Assembly: GCF_000828085.3 (NCBI RefSeq)
Contig: NZ_JXCA02000022.1
Coordinates: 355,137-418,515 of the forward strand
Direction of reading: 5' to 3'
DNA from: Scytonema tolypothrichoides VB-61278
Lineage (GTDB): Bacteria; Cyanobacteriota; Cyanobacteriia; Cyanobacteriales; Nostocaceae
Length of the DNA stretch: 63,379 nucleotides
In this document: one piece after another, positions 9,401 through 17,457 of the stretch
How positions within the stretch are numbered: position 1 is the first letter of the stretch
How the letters are laid out: each line of letters starts with the position of its first letter
Notes under the pieces: model-generated
Told to the model about the DNA's origin: nothing
The model's database searches: none
Seen by the model: only the letters and a program-made list of their open reading frames with translations
Made by a program: the position numbers and the translations under genes

Positions 9401-9944
9401 CGCCTTTTCTCCTAGACTGCGACGAAACTACAATGATTAATATCTGACACTCTCTCACACTCATCATAAAACTTTTGCCCTACTGGTTACATCATACATA
9501 CCCAAATTATCAGTCATGAAGTAGAATCGTTTTTTACCATCCCACCACTCGATATCTGCTTTATATATTCAAGACGATATCTATGAAATTGTCTACCAAG
9601 GAAAGTAACAAAACTCGCTTGTTAAACTTTTTTAATCTACCTCGCTTGAGTTAATCAGGTTTAACTTATTAAGCATATATCAAGTTGTCGTCATCGCTGC
9701 TTTGAAACAAATATTTTCTTTACTTGGGAGAGATTCGACGGCACTACCAACTGTCTTCGCCTCGTTGCAAGGGCGGTGTGGTTTGCCAAAGCGTTGGCTC
9801 ACCAATACGCCAGAGGAATCTCAACAGACGCAAATTCCTGCAGAACTTGCGGTACTGATGTTTAAAAGGTTCAAAGGTGGCAAATAGTTGTGATTAGGAG
9901 CCACTACCGGCGCAGTGGCTCCTAATAAAGCACAAAGAACAAAT
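9401..9944. other. Intergenic region ending in a strong hairpin
   Basis: No convincing gene; a short plus-strand frame at 9702-9887 covers repeat-like GC-rich DNA. At 9894-9925 a perfect 12-bp stem (ttaggagccact / agtggctcctaa, 8-base loop) lies just past the 3' end of the leftward DUF3007 gene and may terminate the ndhL operon. Confidence 0.65.
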
Positions 9945-10253
9945 TTACACCTGGGATTGTTCTTGTTCTATCTCGGCTTGAATTTTTGCGAGTTCTTCGG
10001 GAGTGAGTTCTTCCAAGCGCTTCTGCAAATAAGCTTCTTCATATTGTTCCCGTTGTTTGTGGTAGGTCATATTTTTTCCCACCGCACGGAAAGCATAGGT
10101 AAACAACCAGCCAATCAAACCAACAAATAATAAGACTTGGCTCCAAATACCAGCTTTCGAGCTATCTATGCCTACCAGTTTCAGTAAGACATACGCCAAG
10201 CCGCCTGCAACAAAAATGCCAAAGCCAATTCCGATAGCGTCAATGCGTCGCAT
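9945..10253 (-). CDS. DUF3007 family membrane protein
   Basis: Small protein (102 aa) of the cyanobacterial/plastid DUF3007 family. Two membrane segments are visible (IGIGFGIFVAGGLAYVLLKLV near 7-27 and SQVLLFVGLIGWLFTYAF near 38-55), followed by a long charged helix (KQREQYEEAYLQKRLEELTPEELAKI). It follows ndhL by 24 bases on the same strand, so the two are probably co-transcribed; this pairing is known in other cyanobacteria. A link to NDH-1 function is therefore plausible but inferred from position only. Confidence 0.87.
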   Translation of the reverse strand: MRRIDAIGIGFGIFVAGGLAYVLLKLVGIDSSKAGIWSQVLLFVGLIGWLFTYAFRAVGKNMTYHKQREQYEEAYLQKRLEELTPEELAKIQAEIEQEQSQV

Positions 10254-10277
10254 GAGAGTTATGACCTACCAATTTTG

Positions 10278-10490
10278 TTAAACTTCAATTTGTCGCCGTC
10301 GGGGTCGCAGGTTTACAAACGGCGACAGGAGCAACAAACCCGGAAAGAAGAAGAAGACCAAAAAGTACATAAAGGCACGTTCTAGAGAGCTAGCGACATA
10401 CCACCGTAAGTTTAAGTAAAACAGAACAGCCGCTGGTAAGACTAAAAGATAAGCTCCAGCCAAAATCAGATACAGTAGCGCTACAACCAT
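10278..10490 (-). CDS. ndhL: NAD(P)H-quinone oxidoreductase subunit L
   Basis: Subunit of the thylakoid NDH-1 complex involved in respiratory and cyclic electron flow. Two membrane segments ([23 protein letters not shown] and [19 protein letters not shown]) with the family pattern [20 protein letters not shown] between and across them, and an Arg-rich tail (RPRRRQ). From this ATG the protein is 70 aa, the usual family size; earlier ATGs at 10520 and 10529 would add 10-13 residues that are not typical. First gene of a pair with DUF3007. Confidence 0.9.
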   Translation of the reverse strand: MVVALLYLILAGAYLLVLPAAVLFYLNLRWYVASSLERAFMYFLVFFFFPGLLLLSPFVNLRPRRRQIEV

Positions 10491-10960
10491 AATTTCTTGG
10501 TTCTCAGTAGAAAAGACCATGTGGTGCATCTGTTTTCCATAATAGGCTGAATGCCTTGGCTGTTGGAAATATTGTTGCCCTAATATGAGGAACGAAGATT
10601 AAATAATAAACATAGAGAAAATTATTTCTGCCTTTGCTTTTATTTTTTGATCTATTATCTAAAAAATATGCTATAGTAAACAACCAGTGCTGTACAACAC
10701 ACACGAGAAATGCTTGAGCAAGCATCTGTAATGGTGAGCAAGCTGGTTTGAGGATAACTCCGGCGTCAGCGACTAGCAAACCCAAAAGGTGCGGCAACGA
10801 AAGTAACAGAGAAGTTAGGAAAACCTAAAGCCTCAATTTCGACTCAAGAATCTCAAATTTACCAGCGTGCAAGTGCAAAATTGGACAAATAACGCATTTA
10901 ATGCTGGAATAGATGAGGAGGTTATTTTTTACCTCCACAACTGACTCCCAAATATATCAG
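10491..10960. other. Intergenic region upstream of ndhL and tRNA-Leu
   Basis: Promoter regions for leftward ndhL and rightward tRNA-Leu must lie here. GC-rich repeat-like words (ggcgtcagcgactagcaaac near 10762) are present. An open minus-strand frame crosses the region but has no protein-like features. Confidence 0.5.
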
Positions 10961-11345
10961 GGGGGTGTGGCGGAATGGTAGACGCTACGGACTTAGATAA
11001 CTGAGCCTTGATGGAGAAATCCAGCAAGTGACTGCTCTCAAATTCAGGGAAACCTAAATCTGATAACAGATATGGCAATCCTGAGCCAAGCCAAGTTTGT
11101 CTTTTGTCCTTCGTTTTTAGTTAATTGTTACTAGCAAATGACTAACAACAAATGACGAATGATCAATGCGGAAGGTGCAGAGACTCGACGGGAGCTACCC
11201 TAACGTAAAGTCGAGGGTAAAGAGAGAGTCCAATTCTCAAAGCCTTATTGGGTGATTTAACCTACTAGGCAGCAGTGAAAGCTGCGGGAGAATGAAAATC
11301 CGTTGACCCTAAACGGTCGTGTGGGTTCAAGTCCCTCCACCCCCA
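10961..11345 (+). tRNA. trnL-UAA: tRNA-Leu(UAA), split by a group I intron
   Basis: Exon 1 (10961-10994) starts GGGGGTGTGGCGGAATGG and ends ACGGACTT; exon 2 (11295-11345) starts AAAATCCGTTGACC and ends CACCCCC plus discriminator A. The acceptor arms GGGGGTG and CACCCCC pair perfectly; the T arm has GGGTTCAAGTCCC. The break lies after the first base of the UAA anticodon, the conserved position of the cyanobacterial/plastid trnL intron. The CCA end is not encoded. Confidence 0.96.
10995..11294 (+). other. Group I intron in tRNA-Leu(UAA)
   Basis: Three hundred bases from AGATAACTGAGCC to a terminal G. Core elements are visible: GACTCGACGGGAGCTACCC and TAAAGTCGAGGG (the paired core around the guanosine-binding site), and AGAGAGTCCAATTCTCAAAGCC near the 3' end. 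An insert at about 11090-11170 with degenerate repeated words (tttgtcctt, caaatgac, acaaatgacgaatga) looks like the variable P6b arm. No open reading frame for a homing endonuclease. Confidence 0.92.
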
Positions 11346-11351
11346 TTTATA

Positions 11352-11545
11352 AATTCAAAATCACCGATAGCGTTTGCGTAGCGTCCCCTTCGGGGCTAGC
11401 GTGCCCGTTCGCCGCAGGCGAAGGCAGGCATAGGGTATAGATTTGAGTCTCCTCCACCAGACCCGCACGGGACGGAGGAAACCTCCGCTCAAACTTCTCT
11501 CAAAATTCAAAATTCAAAATATGCCCGACGAGCACGCTACGCAAA
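11352..11545. repeat. GC-rich short repeats after tRNA-Leu
   Basis: Words such as gcgtagcgtccccttcggggctagcgt, split here as gcgtagcgtcccc plus ttcggggctagcgt, and cgccgcaggcgaagg form nested hairpins. The region resembles the one at 20670-20757. The phrase aaattcaaaattcaaaat follows. No gene. Confidence 0.65.
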
Positions 11546-11565
11546 GTTCGCAGATCATCCCTTAG

Positions 11566-12045
11566 GATCTGAAGATTCTCGATGCCGATCCTGGGCTTGG
11601 AGTAGAACTTGGAAATTTTCCTGCTCAAACCCATGCTGTTGGTGCAACATTACAATGGCGTTTGGCAAAGAACCTGACCTTTGGTGCTTGGGGAGGTTGG
11701 ACTTTTACTAACTTTCTAGAGGAGATTCCTGAGTTTACAGAACACGGTCGCTTTCCAGGTACTACAAGACTCGCTGGAAAGAAATCCTTTGGCAACACAG
11801 CGACTTACTTGTTTTCTCTCGGTCTCTTTGATCCTTTTGGTCGCGAAGGAGATTTGTTGGCTTTCCTATTTGGTATGGCGCCTAAATTAGTTGATGCTGG
11901 ACCGACAACCCCAGGTCAGTCTGTACCTTTTTTTGAACAGGTGGTAAGAGACGAAGGCTCAGTCCCAGTCACTGATAACGACCCCCGATTTTGCAACAAA
12001 TCTCATCAACAAAGACAGTGCTCGCTTCTGAAAACTCAGGACTGA
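11566..12045 (+). pseudogene. Carbohydrate porin (OprB-like) remnant
   Basis: The frame reads DADPGLGVELGNFPAQ, AVGATLQWRLAKNLTFGAWGGWTFTNF, then TATYLFSLGLFDPFGREGDLLAFLFGM and SVPFFEQVVRDEGSVPVTDNDPRF. This is the C-terminal barrel part of a cyanobacterial OprB/iron-uptake-type outer-membrane porin. A stop (TAG at 11563) closes the frame upstream, so the N-terminal SLH part is missing. After DNDPRF (about 11990) the expected final strands are lost and the frame drifts to a stop at 12045. A broken leftover, not a working porin. Confidence 0.82.
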
Positions 12046-12956
12046 AAAAGGCGTTCGTAAAGCCAAGATAAGCCAGCACCAGCAGTTTCAGCAATAATGC
12101 TCACGAGACGATACAAACCAGTTGTGCCCAAGACGACTGCAGTGGGGAAGTGTTGCTGTAAGAGTGCGATCGCCGTAGCTTCAAACACACCCAACCCACC
12201 AGGTGCACCTGGAACCACTAACCCTAGTAACCACGCGAAACTAAAAGCACCAAGTAATAAAGGAATTTGACTAAAGTTTAAAGGAGTCAAAGCAAGTGAA
12301 GTTAATATAAATCCTGCGCTGCGTAGTCCCAAAAAGCCCAATTCTCCTATCAAAGGTCGTAGGGGATAGCGTTCTAGACTCCAGGGAACTGCTTGCTGGA
12401 TGTTGGAAGCAGACTTTTTTACCTTTATACGCTGCAATAGGTGAGTCGCTTTGTTCAAGAACTTGGGATGTAAAACACAAAGCACTCCTAATAGACCTAG
12501 TAGTTGTACGATGAGTATAATTATGGTGGTTTTTTCAGTTAGAAATTGGCTACTAAGTAAAACAACAATTAAAGCAGCTGCTGCCATCAGTAGAGGTTCT
12601 AGCAATACACTCAGGGTTGCTGCACCAGTAGAAACATTTGCATTTTTTGCTGCTATAATTCTTCCGTAGTAATGCCAGATATTACCTGGTATATATTTAG
12701 CGAGATTTGTTTTGAGGTAAACTTGAATGAACTGGAAAGAGTGGACAGGTTGATTTAATTCTCGAAGAACCCAAGTCCATACCCAACCTGCCCAAGTGTG
12801 TGCGAGTAGTGTGACACCTGTGGCGATCGCCAAAATTGCCCATCCCCCTGCATCAATATGGATACTAGCGACTTCTTGCCAATTATCCTTAAAAGCTTTT
12901 ATCAGAAAAAATAACGTTCCACCTAAAATTAGCCAGCGTAAAATTTTCTTGCTCAT
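12036..12956 (-). CDS. YbhN/LPG-synthase-TM family membrane protein
   Basis: Integral membrane protein (306 aa) of the lysylphosphatidylglycerol synthase transmembrane family (UPF0104/YbhN). Family signatures visible: YLKTNLAKYIPGNIWHYYGR (about 84-103) and a C-terminal VVPGAPGGLGVFEATAIALL (about 246-265). Around seven membrane segments. The catalytic C-terminal acyltransferase part of MprF is absent, so it is more likely a flippase or transporter-like protein than a lysyl-PG synthase. Its 3' end overlaps the porin remnant by ten bases on the opposite strand. Start ATG is the first in frame after the upstream stop. Confidence 0.87.
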   Translation of the reverse strand: MSKKILRWLILGGTLFFLIKAFKDNWQEVASIHIDAGGWAILAIATGVTLLAHTWAGWVWTWVLRELNQPVHSFQFIQVYLKTNLAKYIPGNIWHYYGRIIAAKNANVSTGAATLSVLLEPLLMAAAALIVVLLSSQFLTEKTTIIILIVQLLGLLGVLCVLHPKFLNKATHLLQRIKVKKSASNIQQAVPWSLERYPLRPLIGELGFLGLRSAGFILTSLALTPLNFSQIPLLLGAFSFAWLLGLVVPGAPGGLGVFEATAIALLQQHFPTAVVLGTTGLYRLVSIIAETAGAGLSWLYERLFQS

Positions 12957-13537
12957 TTTGGTAATTAAACTTATAGATTTGCCTACTGACTGACTACATC
13001 AAATCATATGGGATATCAGCCATATATCCCAAGATGACCCGCAAAAATTGTTAATAGATTAGTCAAGTTTCTGTAGCGATTTTGCCAAAAAATATCATGA
13101 AATCAAGAAACTATTTATATTTACTGATGAGTTTCTCTCTCTTGTGTGAATTTATGTAAATATCTCAAATACTACACGAGCGTATGATTCAGCCGGTATT
13201 TTTTATTCGACAAATTAGTTTCAAGAAATATACTAGAAACTCTTAAAATTTCAGGCTTAATATTTTTTACTAGTTGATAATTGTGAGCATAGATAGATAA
13301 CTAAATATTCATACACTACTTAAAATAACCTGAATTAACGTAAGCAAATTAAAAGCTAATTATAGTAACTTATATCTCTCTAAAGTTAGAGAGTAAGAGG
13401 AAATAAGTATAAATCAAAATGTGACCTTTGCTAGAGGCATCCTTTGTTCTTGCCTTTGTAGTGTTAGAAATTGTTGGTCAGATATTTAGAAGATATTGTT
13501 CTTGTTTGTAGTGTTTTGTAGTTGACAGGAGGAATTT
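12957..13537. other. AT-rich intergenic region
   Basis: Divergent promoter region for the YbhN-type gene and the lipoprotein pair. A small hairpin ctctctaaagttagagag occurs at about 13376-13393. A ribosome site AGGAGG stands at 13528-13533 before the GTG of the next gene. No gene seen. Confidence 0.6.
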
Positions 13538-14080
13538 GTGAACGGTTTGACTGCTTTTATAAAAAAACTGCGGCTGCGTCAGATTGTGACAGTCTTTTTA
13601 GCTGGGCTGTTGTTGATAGTAAGCACGGCTTGTGGTAATGCAGCAAATACTCAAGGAGCAAATCCAGATAATCCTGCTGTGCAAGCTGGTGGTGCAAATA
13701 ATCCCTATAAAAGTGGTGGGGATAAATATGTCAACGAGAAGATGTCTAAGTCTGGACACGACCAAGCTAGCTCACAGTTTAATTCGCAATTACTAATTGC
13801 TTCTGGTGTCAACACAGAAGGGATACTTTACCCAGGTGCTGAAACACCAGAAGGGAGAGCTTACAAAGAAGCAGAATTGCCGATCAAAACTAAGGAAAAC
13901 ATAGGGCAGCCTGAACCAGGTGGTTTAAATCAGCGTCAATCTGATGTAGGCAAGCGAATTCAAAACAGACTTGAAACTGTTGGGGAAGCGATTCAGGAAG
14001 CTTCAGGCTTTTTGAAAGACAAGGCAGATGAAGCTAGTGATAGACCTGAATTGACACCCAATCCAGCAGTAAACAAATAG
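13538..14080 (+). CDS. Putative lipoprotein, 180 aa
   Basis: GTG start with ribosome site GACAGGAGG five bases upstream. A basic N terminus (KKLRLRQ), hydrophobic stretch (VTVFLAGLLLIV) and lipobox STAC (Cys32) mark a lipid-anchored exported protein. The mature part is polar, Gly/Asn/Pro-rich, without obvious globular domain; a short amphipathic helix near the C terminus (GKRIQNRLETVGEAIQEASGFLKDKADEA) resembles the helices of the next gene. The two lipoproteins share layout (KK...L...R.I.L...V.AG lead) and lie 106 bases apart, which suggests duplication and divergence. Likely anchored at the membrane facing the periplasm. Function unknown. Confidence 0.82.
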   Translation: MNGLTAFIKKLRLRQIVTVFLAGLLLIVSTACGNAANTQGANPDNPAVQAGGANNPYKSGGDKYVNEKMSKSGHDQASSQFNSQLLIASGVNTEGILYPGAETPEGRAYKEAELPIKTKENIGQPEPGGLNQRQSDVGKRIQNRLETVGEAIQEASGFLKDKADEASDRPELTPNPAVNK

Positions 14081-14186
14081 AAACCGTGTTTCTATTTCAA
14101 ATTTGGAGTAAATCCAAGATATAAAAGTAGTGAGTTAGTTCTTGGTTAATGTTTGACTTTGTCATACAAACAAAAGGAGTCGCACC

Positions 14187-14879
14187 GTGAAAAAAGTTAT
14201 TGCTTTGTTGAAAAACATTCGCCCAATCAAACTTCTAACAGTTGTTGCGGCAGGAATGATCCTGTTTTTTACACAAGCTTGTAGTTCTGTAGCTGCAACA
14301 ACGCCTCGTCAAACTGTAGGGGAGCAATCTGCACCTCCTAATTCTGAAACATACGTTCCAAAAGGAAGTAATGTGCTTTCTCCCAATGAAGGTGGGATGA
14401 ATAACTTTAGTGATGTTGACCCCAGAACCAACAAAGCTAAAGTAAAAGCTCAGGCTGAAGCTCTCAAACAAAATGCAGAACAAAACATTCAGAACAGTTC
14501 GAGTAACCCAGCAGAAAATATTCGCCGCGTGGTTGAAGATAGAGGAGAAATAGGCAGAAATCTTCAAGAAGGTGCTGAAAATATTCAAGAAAAAGCTCAA
14601 GGTACTGCTGAGGATTTGGTTCAAGGAACCAAGCAAGGAATTGAAAATATCAAAGCAAACACCAGCGATGCTGCTCAGAGTACAGCGAAAACTATTCAAC
14701 GTTCTGCTGAAGACGCAAAGATAAGTGCTGAGCGTGCTGTTGAAGACGCTGGCAATTCAGTGAGCACAAACTTAACAGATGCTAAGACCACTGTTGCTGA
14801 GAAAGGTCAAGAGGCGGCTGAAAACACTGAGAACTTGTTGGAAAAGGCTGGTGATGCCATCAAAGATGCTGTTAATTAA
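14187..14879 (+). CDS. LEA-like helical lipoprotein, 230 aa
   Basis: GTG start after AAAAGGAGT. Signal and lipobox: LLTVVAAGMILFFTQAC (Cys32). From about residue 85 onwards the sequence is a long run of 11-residue-like amphipathic repeats rich in Ala, Glu, Lys, Asn and Gln (EGAENIQEKAQGTAEDL, GTKQGIENIKAN, RSAEDAKISAERAVEDAG), typical of LEA/apolipoprotein-like proteins that fold on membranes or on drying. No cysteine after the lipobox. Second gene of a pair and followed by a strong terminator at 14941. A role in desiccation or envelope stress is an inference from composition. Confidence 0.85.
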   Translation: MKKVIALLKNIRPIKLLTVVAAGMILFFTQACSSVAATTPRQTVGEQSAPPNSETYVPKGSNVLSPNEGGMNNFSDVDPRTNKAKVKAQAEALKQNAEQNIQNSSSNPAENIRRVVEDRGEIGRNLQEGAENIQEKAQGTAEDLVQGTKQGIENIKANTSDAAQSTAKTIQRSAEDAKISAERAVEDAGNSVSTNLTDAKTTVAEKGQEAAENTENLLEKAGDAIKDAVN

Positions 14880-14940
14880 CTCACAATAGCATGCTATTAT
14901 ATGCCCACAGACTGGAAGTCTTGGGCTACATTAATACTGA

Positions 14941-14962
14941 GCCCGCCTAGGCGGGCTTTTTT
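14941..14962 (+). terminator. Rho-independent terminator
   Basis: GCCCGCCTAGGCGGGC hairpin followed by TTTTTT. It ends the lipoprotein pair; being nearly symmetrical it may also stop leftward larC transcripts from the other side. Confidence 0.93.
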
Positions 14963-14984
14963 GCTATTTAGTCTGCCAAAGGGA

Positions 14985-16310
14985 TTAGTTGCTCATAGCT
15001 GTCGCTGTTTGCGCGTACCAATTCTGTAGCCCTAGCCGCTGAATTTCTCGCCAAGGAATATTGTGTTTCCGCGCAAGTTCTGCACAGTCTTCGTATTCTG
15101 GTTGGACGTTAGTTATCGCTTTTTCGTTTGCTTGTCCTGTCCATGCGACTTTGACGCGCACAACACCATATTCAGTTTCTACTTGTTGAATTTCCCGTTG
15201 GAGAGTGGCTCGTTGCTCAGTTGAACGACGAATTCCCAAAGTGGTGGTTTCGCGAAACAAAACAGCTTCACAGCTGTGTAGATTTTCTGGATGACAAATC
15301 ACACTCAGCAAAATTCCTGGACGAGATTTTTTCATTCCGACAGACTGAGTAAAAACATCTAAAGCACCAGCAGCAAATAATGCCTCAAACACATAACCTA
15401 TTGCTTGTGGGCTCAAGTCATCAATTTGGGTTTCTAAAACTGAGACAGTTTCCAAAGCTGGACTAGTATCACTAGCAAGAGATTTTGTCGCGGATGAATG
15501 ATGTGTGGAATCCACAGCTAGTTTATCTGTAACATTCGTTGCTTCGCCCAGCCACAGGCGTAGAATATTAGGAATCGGTAGATGACTTGAACCAGCACCC
15601 AGTCCTACTTGTTTGATGGTCATTGGCGGTGGAGAACCAAAGTCTACGGCAAGAGTTGTTGCAATGGCAGCTCCGGTTGGTGTTACCATTTCTCGTTCGA
15701 TACCGTTACTATAGACTGGGCACCCGCGCATTTCCCATAACTTCAAAACTGCTGGTACTGGTACAGCCATCTGACCATGCGCCGCCCGCACTATTCCCCC
15801 ACCAGTAGGTAGCGGTGAACAGAACAATAAAGGTAATCCTTGATGATTGGTCTCGATACCCAACCAATCTAAACTCAAACAAGTGCCAACAATATCCACA
15901 ATGGCATCAACAGCACCCACTTCATGAAAATGAACTTTTTCTGGGGCAATACCGTGTACTGCGCCTTCTGCGACTGCTAGCTGTTGAAATACTGCCAAAC
16001 TCCAAGCTTCTGCTCGTGATGGTAACCCAGCTTTTTGAATCATCCGCTCAATTTCTGGTAAGTGGCGTCCGTGGTGGTGATTGTGTTCATGGTGATGATG
16101 ATGGTGGTCTAGTAAATCCACATGAACTTTGGTAGCCTGTTGAGTATTACGGTGAACAAGTTCTGCTCTCAATTGATACTCATGCTCAATCCCTAACCCA
16201 TTGAGTTTTTCAGTTAAATACTCTAAGGGAACACCCAGACTAACCACAGATCCCAGGCACATATCACCGGAAATACCCGTCGGACATTGAAGATAAGCGA
16301 TTTTCGTCAT
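14985..16310 (-). CDS. larC: Nickel pincer cofactor biosynthesis protein LarC
   Basis: CTP-dependent nickel insertase that puts Ni into the pincer nucleotide cofactor used by lactate racemase-type enzymes. Family N terminus CPTGISGDMCLGSVVSLGVP, then a His-run (LLDHHHHHHEHNHHHGRH, about 65-83) that likely binds nickel, then VHFHEVGAVDAIVDIVGTCL and TPTGAAIATTL; the C-terminal half has VSVLETQIDDLSPQ and the ferredoxin-like part. One continuous 441-aa frame, unlike the Lactobacillus gene that needs a frameshift. larB and larE are not in the window. Convergent with the lipoprotein pair. Confidence 0.93.
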   Translation of the reverse strand: MTKIAYLQCPTGISGDMCLGSVVSLGVPLEYLTEKLNGLGIEHEYQLRAELVHRNTQQATKVHVDLLDHHHHHHEHNHHHGRHLPEIERMIQKAGLPSRAEAWSLAVFQQLAVAEGAVHGIAPEKVHFHEVGAVDAIVDIVGTCLSLDWLGIETNHQGLPLLFCSPLPTGGGIVRAAHGQMAVPVPAVLKLWEMRGCPVYSNGIEREMVTPTGAAIATTLAVDFGSPPPMTIKQVGLGAGSSHLPIPNILRLWLGEATNVTDKLAVDSTHHSSATKSLASDTSPALETVSVLETQIDDLSPQAIGYVFEALFAAGALDVFTQSVGMKKSRPGILLSVICHPENLHSCEAVLFRETTTLGIRRSTEQRATLQREIQQVETEYGVVRVKVAWTGQANEKAITNVQPEYEDCAELARKHNIPWREIQRLGLQNWYAQTATAMSN

Positions 16311-16405
16311 AATGAGTCATTAATTATTAATTGTTTGTTAGTTGCGAGTTGTTAAGTGCTAAAAATACCACTAACTACCAACTACTGACTTTCTTTTTCA
16401 TTTCT

Positions 16406-17068
16406 ATGGCAAAAATTTTCCAAGTTCATCCTGATAATCCCCAAGTCCGGCGTATAGAGGAAATACAAGCAGAACTGCAACGTGGCGCAGTGATGCTTTA
16501 TCCCACGGATACAGTTTATGCTATTGGTTGTGATTTAAATGCTAAATCAGCAGTGGAGCGAGTACGGCAAATCAAACAGTTGGCAAATGACAAACCACTG
16601 ACATTTTTATGTCCTTCGCTCTCTAATGTAGCGACTTATGCTTATGTAAGCGATACTGCTTATCGGATGATGAAAAGCCTAATCCCAGGACCGTATACAT
16701 TTTTGTTACCTGCAACAAAGTTAGTGCCACGACTGGTACAAAGTCCCAAGCGGAAAACAACTGGAATTAGAGTGCCAAATCATACTATGTGTATAGCTTT
16801 ATTGTCAGCGCTGGCAAACCCAATTATTTCGACTTCAGCACATTTACCACCGGATGATGACATAAATGATGAGTATAATGGCAAAGAACCACAAGCTTAC
16901 TTATCCCGAATAGAATTATTTGATCGTTTGGACAAATTGGTAGATGTGATTGTTGACACTGGCGAGGAACCTAAATATGAAGTTTCTACCATTTTGGATA
17001 TGACAGGAGAAAGACCAATGATTGTACGGCAGGGTTTAGGCTGGGAAAAAGTCGCTGCATGGGTATAA
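16406..17068 (+). CDS. Sua5/YciO/YrdC family threonylcarbamoyl-AMP synthase-like
   Basis: 220-aa YrdC-fold protein, the family that makes threonylcarbamoyl-AMP for tRNA t6A37 (or YciO-type relatives of less certain role). Motifs: GAVMLYPTDTVYAIGCDL, KQLANDKPLTFLC, PGPYTFLLPATK, KTTGIRVPNH and the late ISTSAHL. The ending EPKYEVSTILDMTGERPMIVRQGLG is typical. ATG at 16406 is chosen over the upstream extension to 16331 because the extra 25 residues are Phe/Leu-rich and not family-like. Divergent from larC with a short shared upstream region. Confidence 0.9.
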   Translation: MAKIFQVHPDNPQVRRIEEIQAELQRGAVMLYPTDTVYAIGCDLNAKSAVERVRQIKQLANDKPLTFLCPSLSNVATYAYVSDTAYRMMKSLIPGPYTFLLPATKLVPRLVQSPKRKTTGIRVPNHTMCIALLSALANPIISTSAHLPPDDDINDEYNGKEPQAYLSRIELFDRLDKLVDVIVDTGEEPKYEVSTILDMTGERPMIVRQGLGWEKVAAWV

Positions 17069-17457
17069 AAGTATAAATTAAATATTTAACTTCACGCTCC
17101 CAGTCGTCAATTCCACAAAACAGAGTATAAATGACTCCAGTTTTTAGATTGTCATACCTACAACATTGGGGCTAGGTATGATTTAAAGTGTGAAAAATCT
17201 TGGAGCAGTAAGGGTTTGGGGTACTTGGGGATCATGGTGGATATCCATGTATCTGTCGCTTTTGAGTGGCTTGTGAAAAAACCGACACACCGCTAACACT
17301 GTAACTTTTTCGGTTGTTTTACAGTCATATTGTGTGAGCAATGCTGACGGCGACTCTTGATGGATGAAAATCATGAAAGAGATTTGCTTACTGGGGCGTG
17401 CCTTGGTAGTGCTGTCTGAGTATTGTCGTACGGTGCAATACCACTTCTAGAAAAGTC
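17069..17457. promoter_or_regulatory. Region upstream of hetZ-like gene with inverted repeat
   Basis: An 8-bp inverted repeat catacctа-type: CATACCTA at 17153-17160 and TAGGTATG at 17173-17180, spacer 12. It could terminate the Sua5-like gene or act as an operator for the next gene. No other recognisable element; no credible gene. Confidence 0.45.

Noticed and set aside
9702-9887. Plus-strand open frame of 61 codons
   Set aside because: Starts without a ribosome site in repeat-like GC-rich DNA and shows no domain.
10504-10797. Minus-strand frame overlapping the ndhL start
   Set aside because: Overlaps a real gene in another frame and has no recognisable features.
17183-17374. Minus-strand open frame of 63 codons upstream of hetZ-like gene
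   Set aside because: No ribosome site and no family; lies in the presumed control region.
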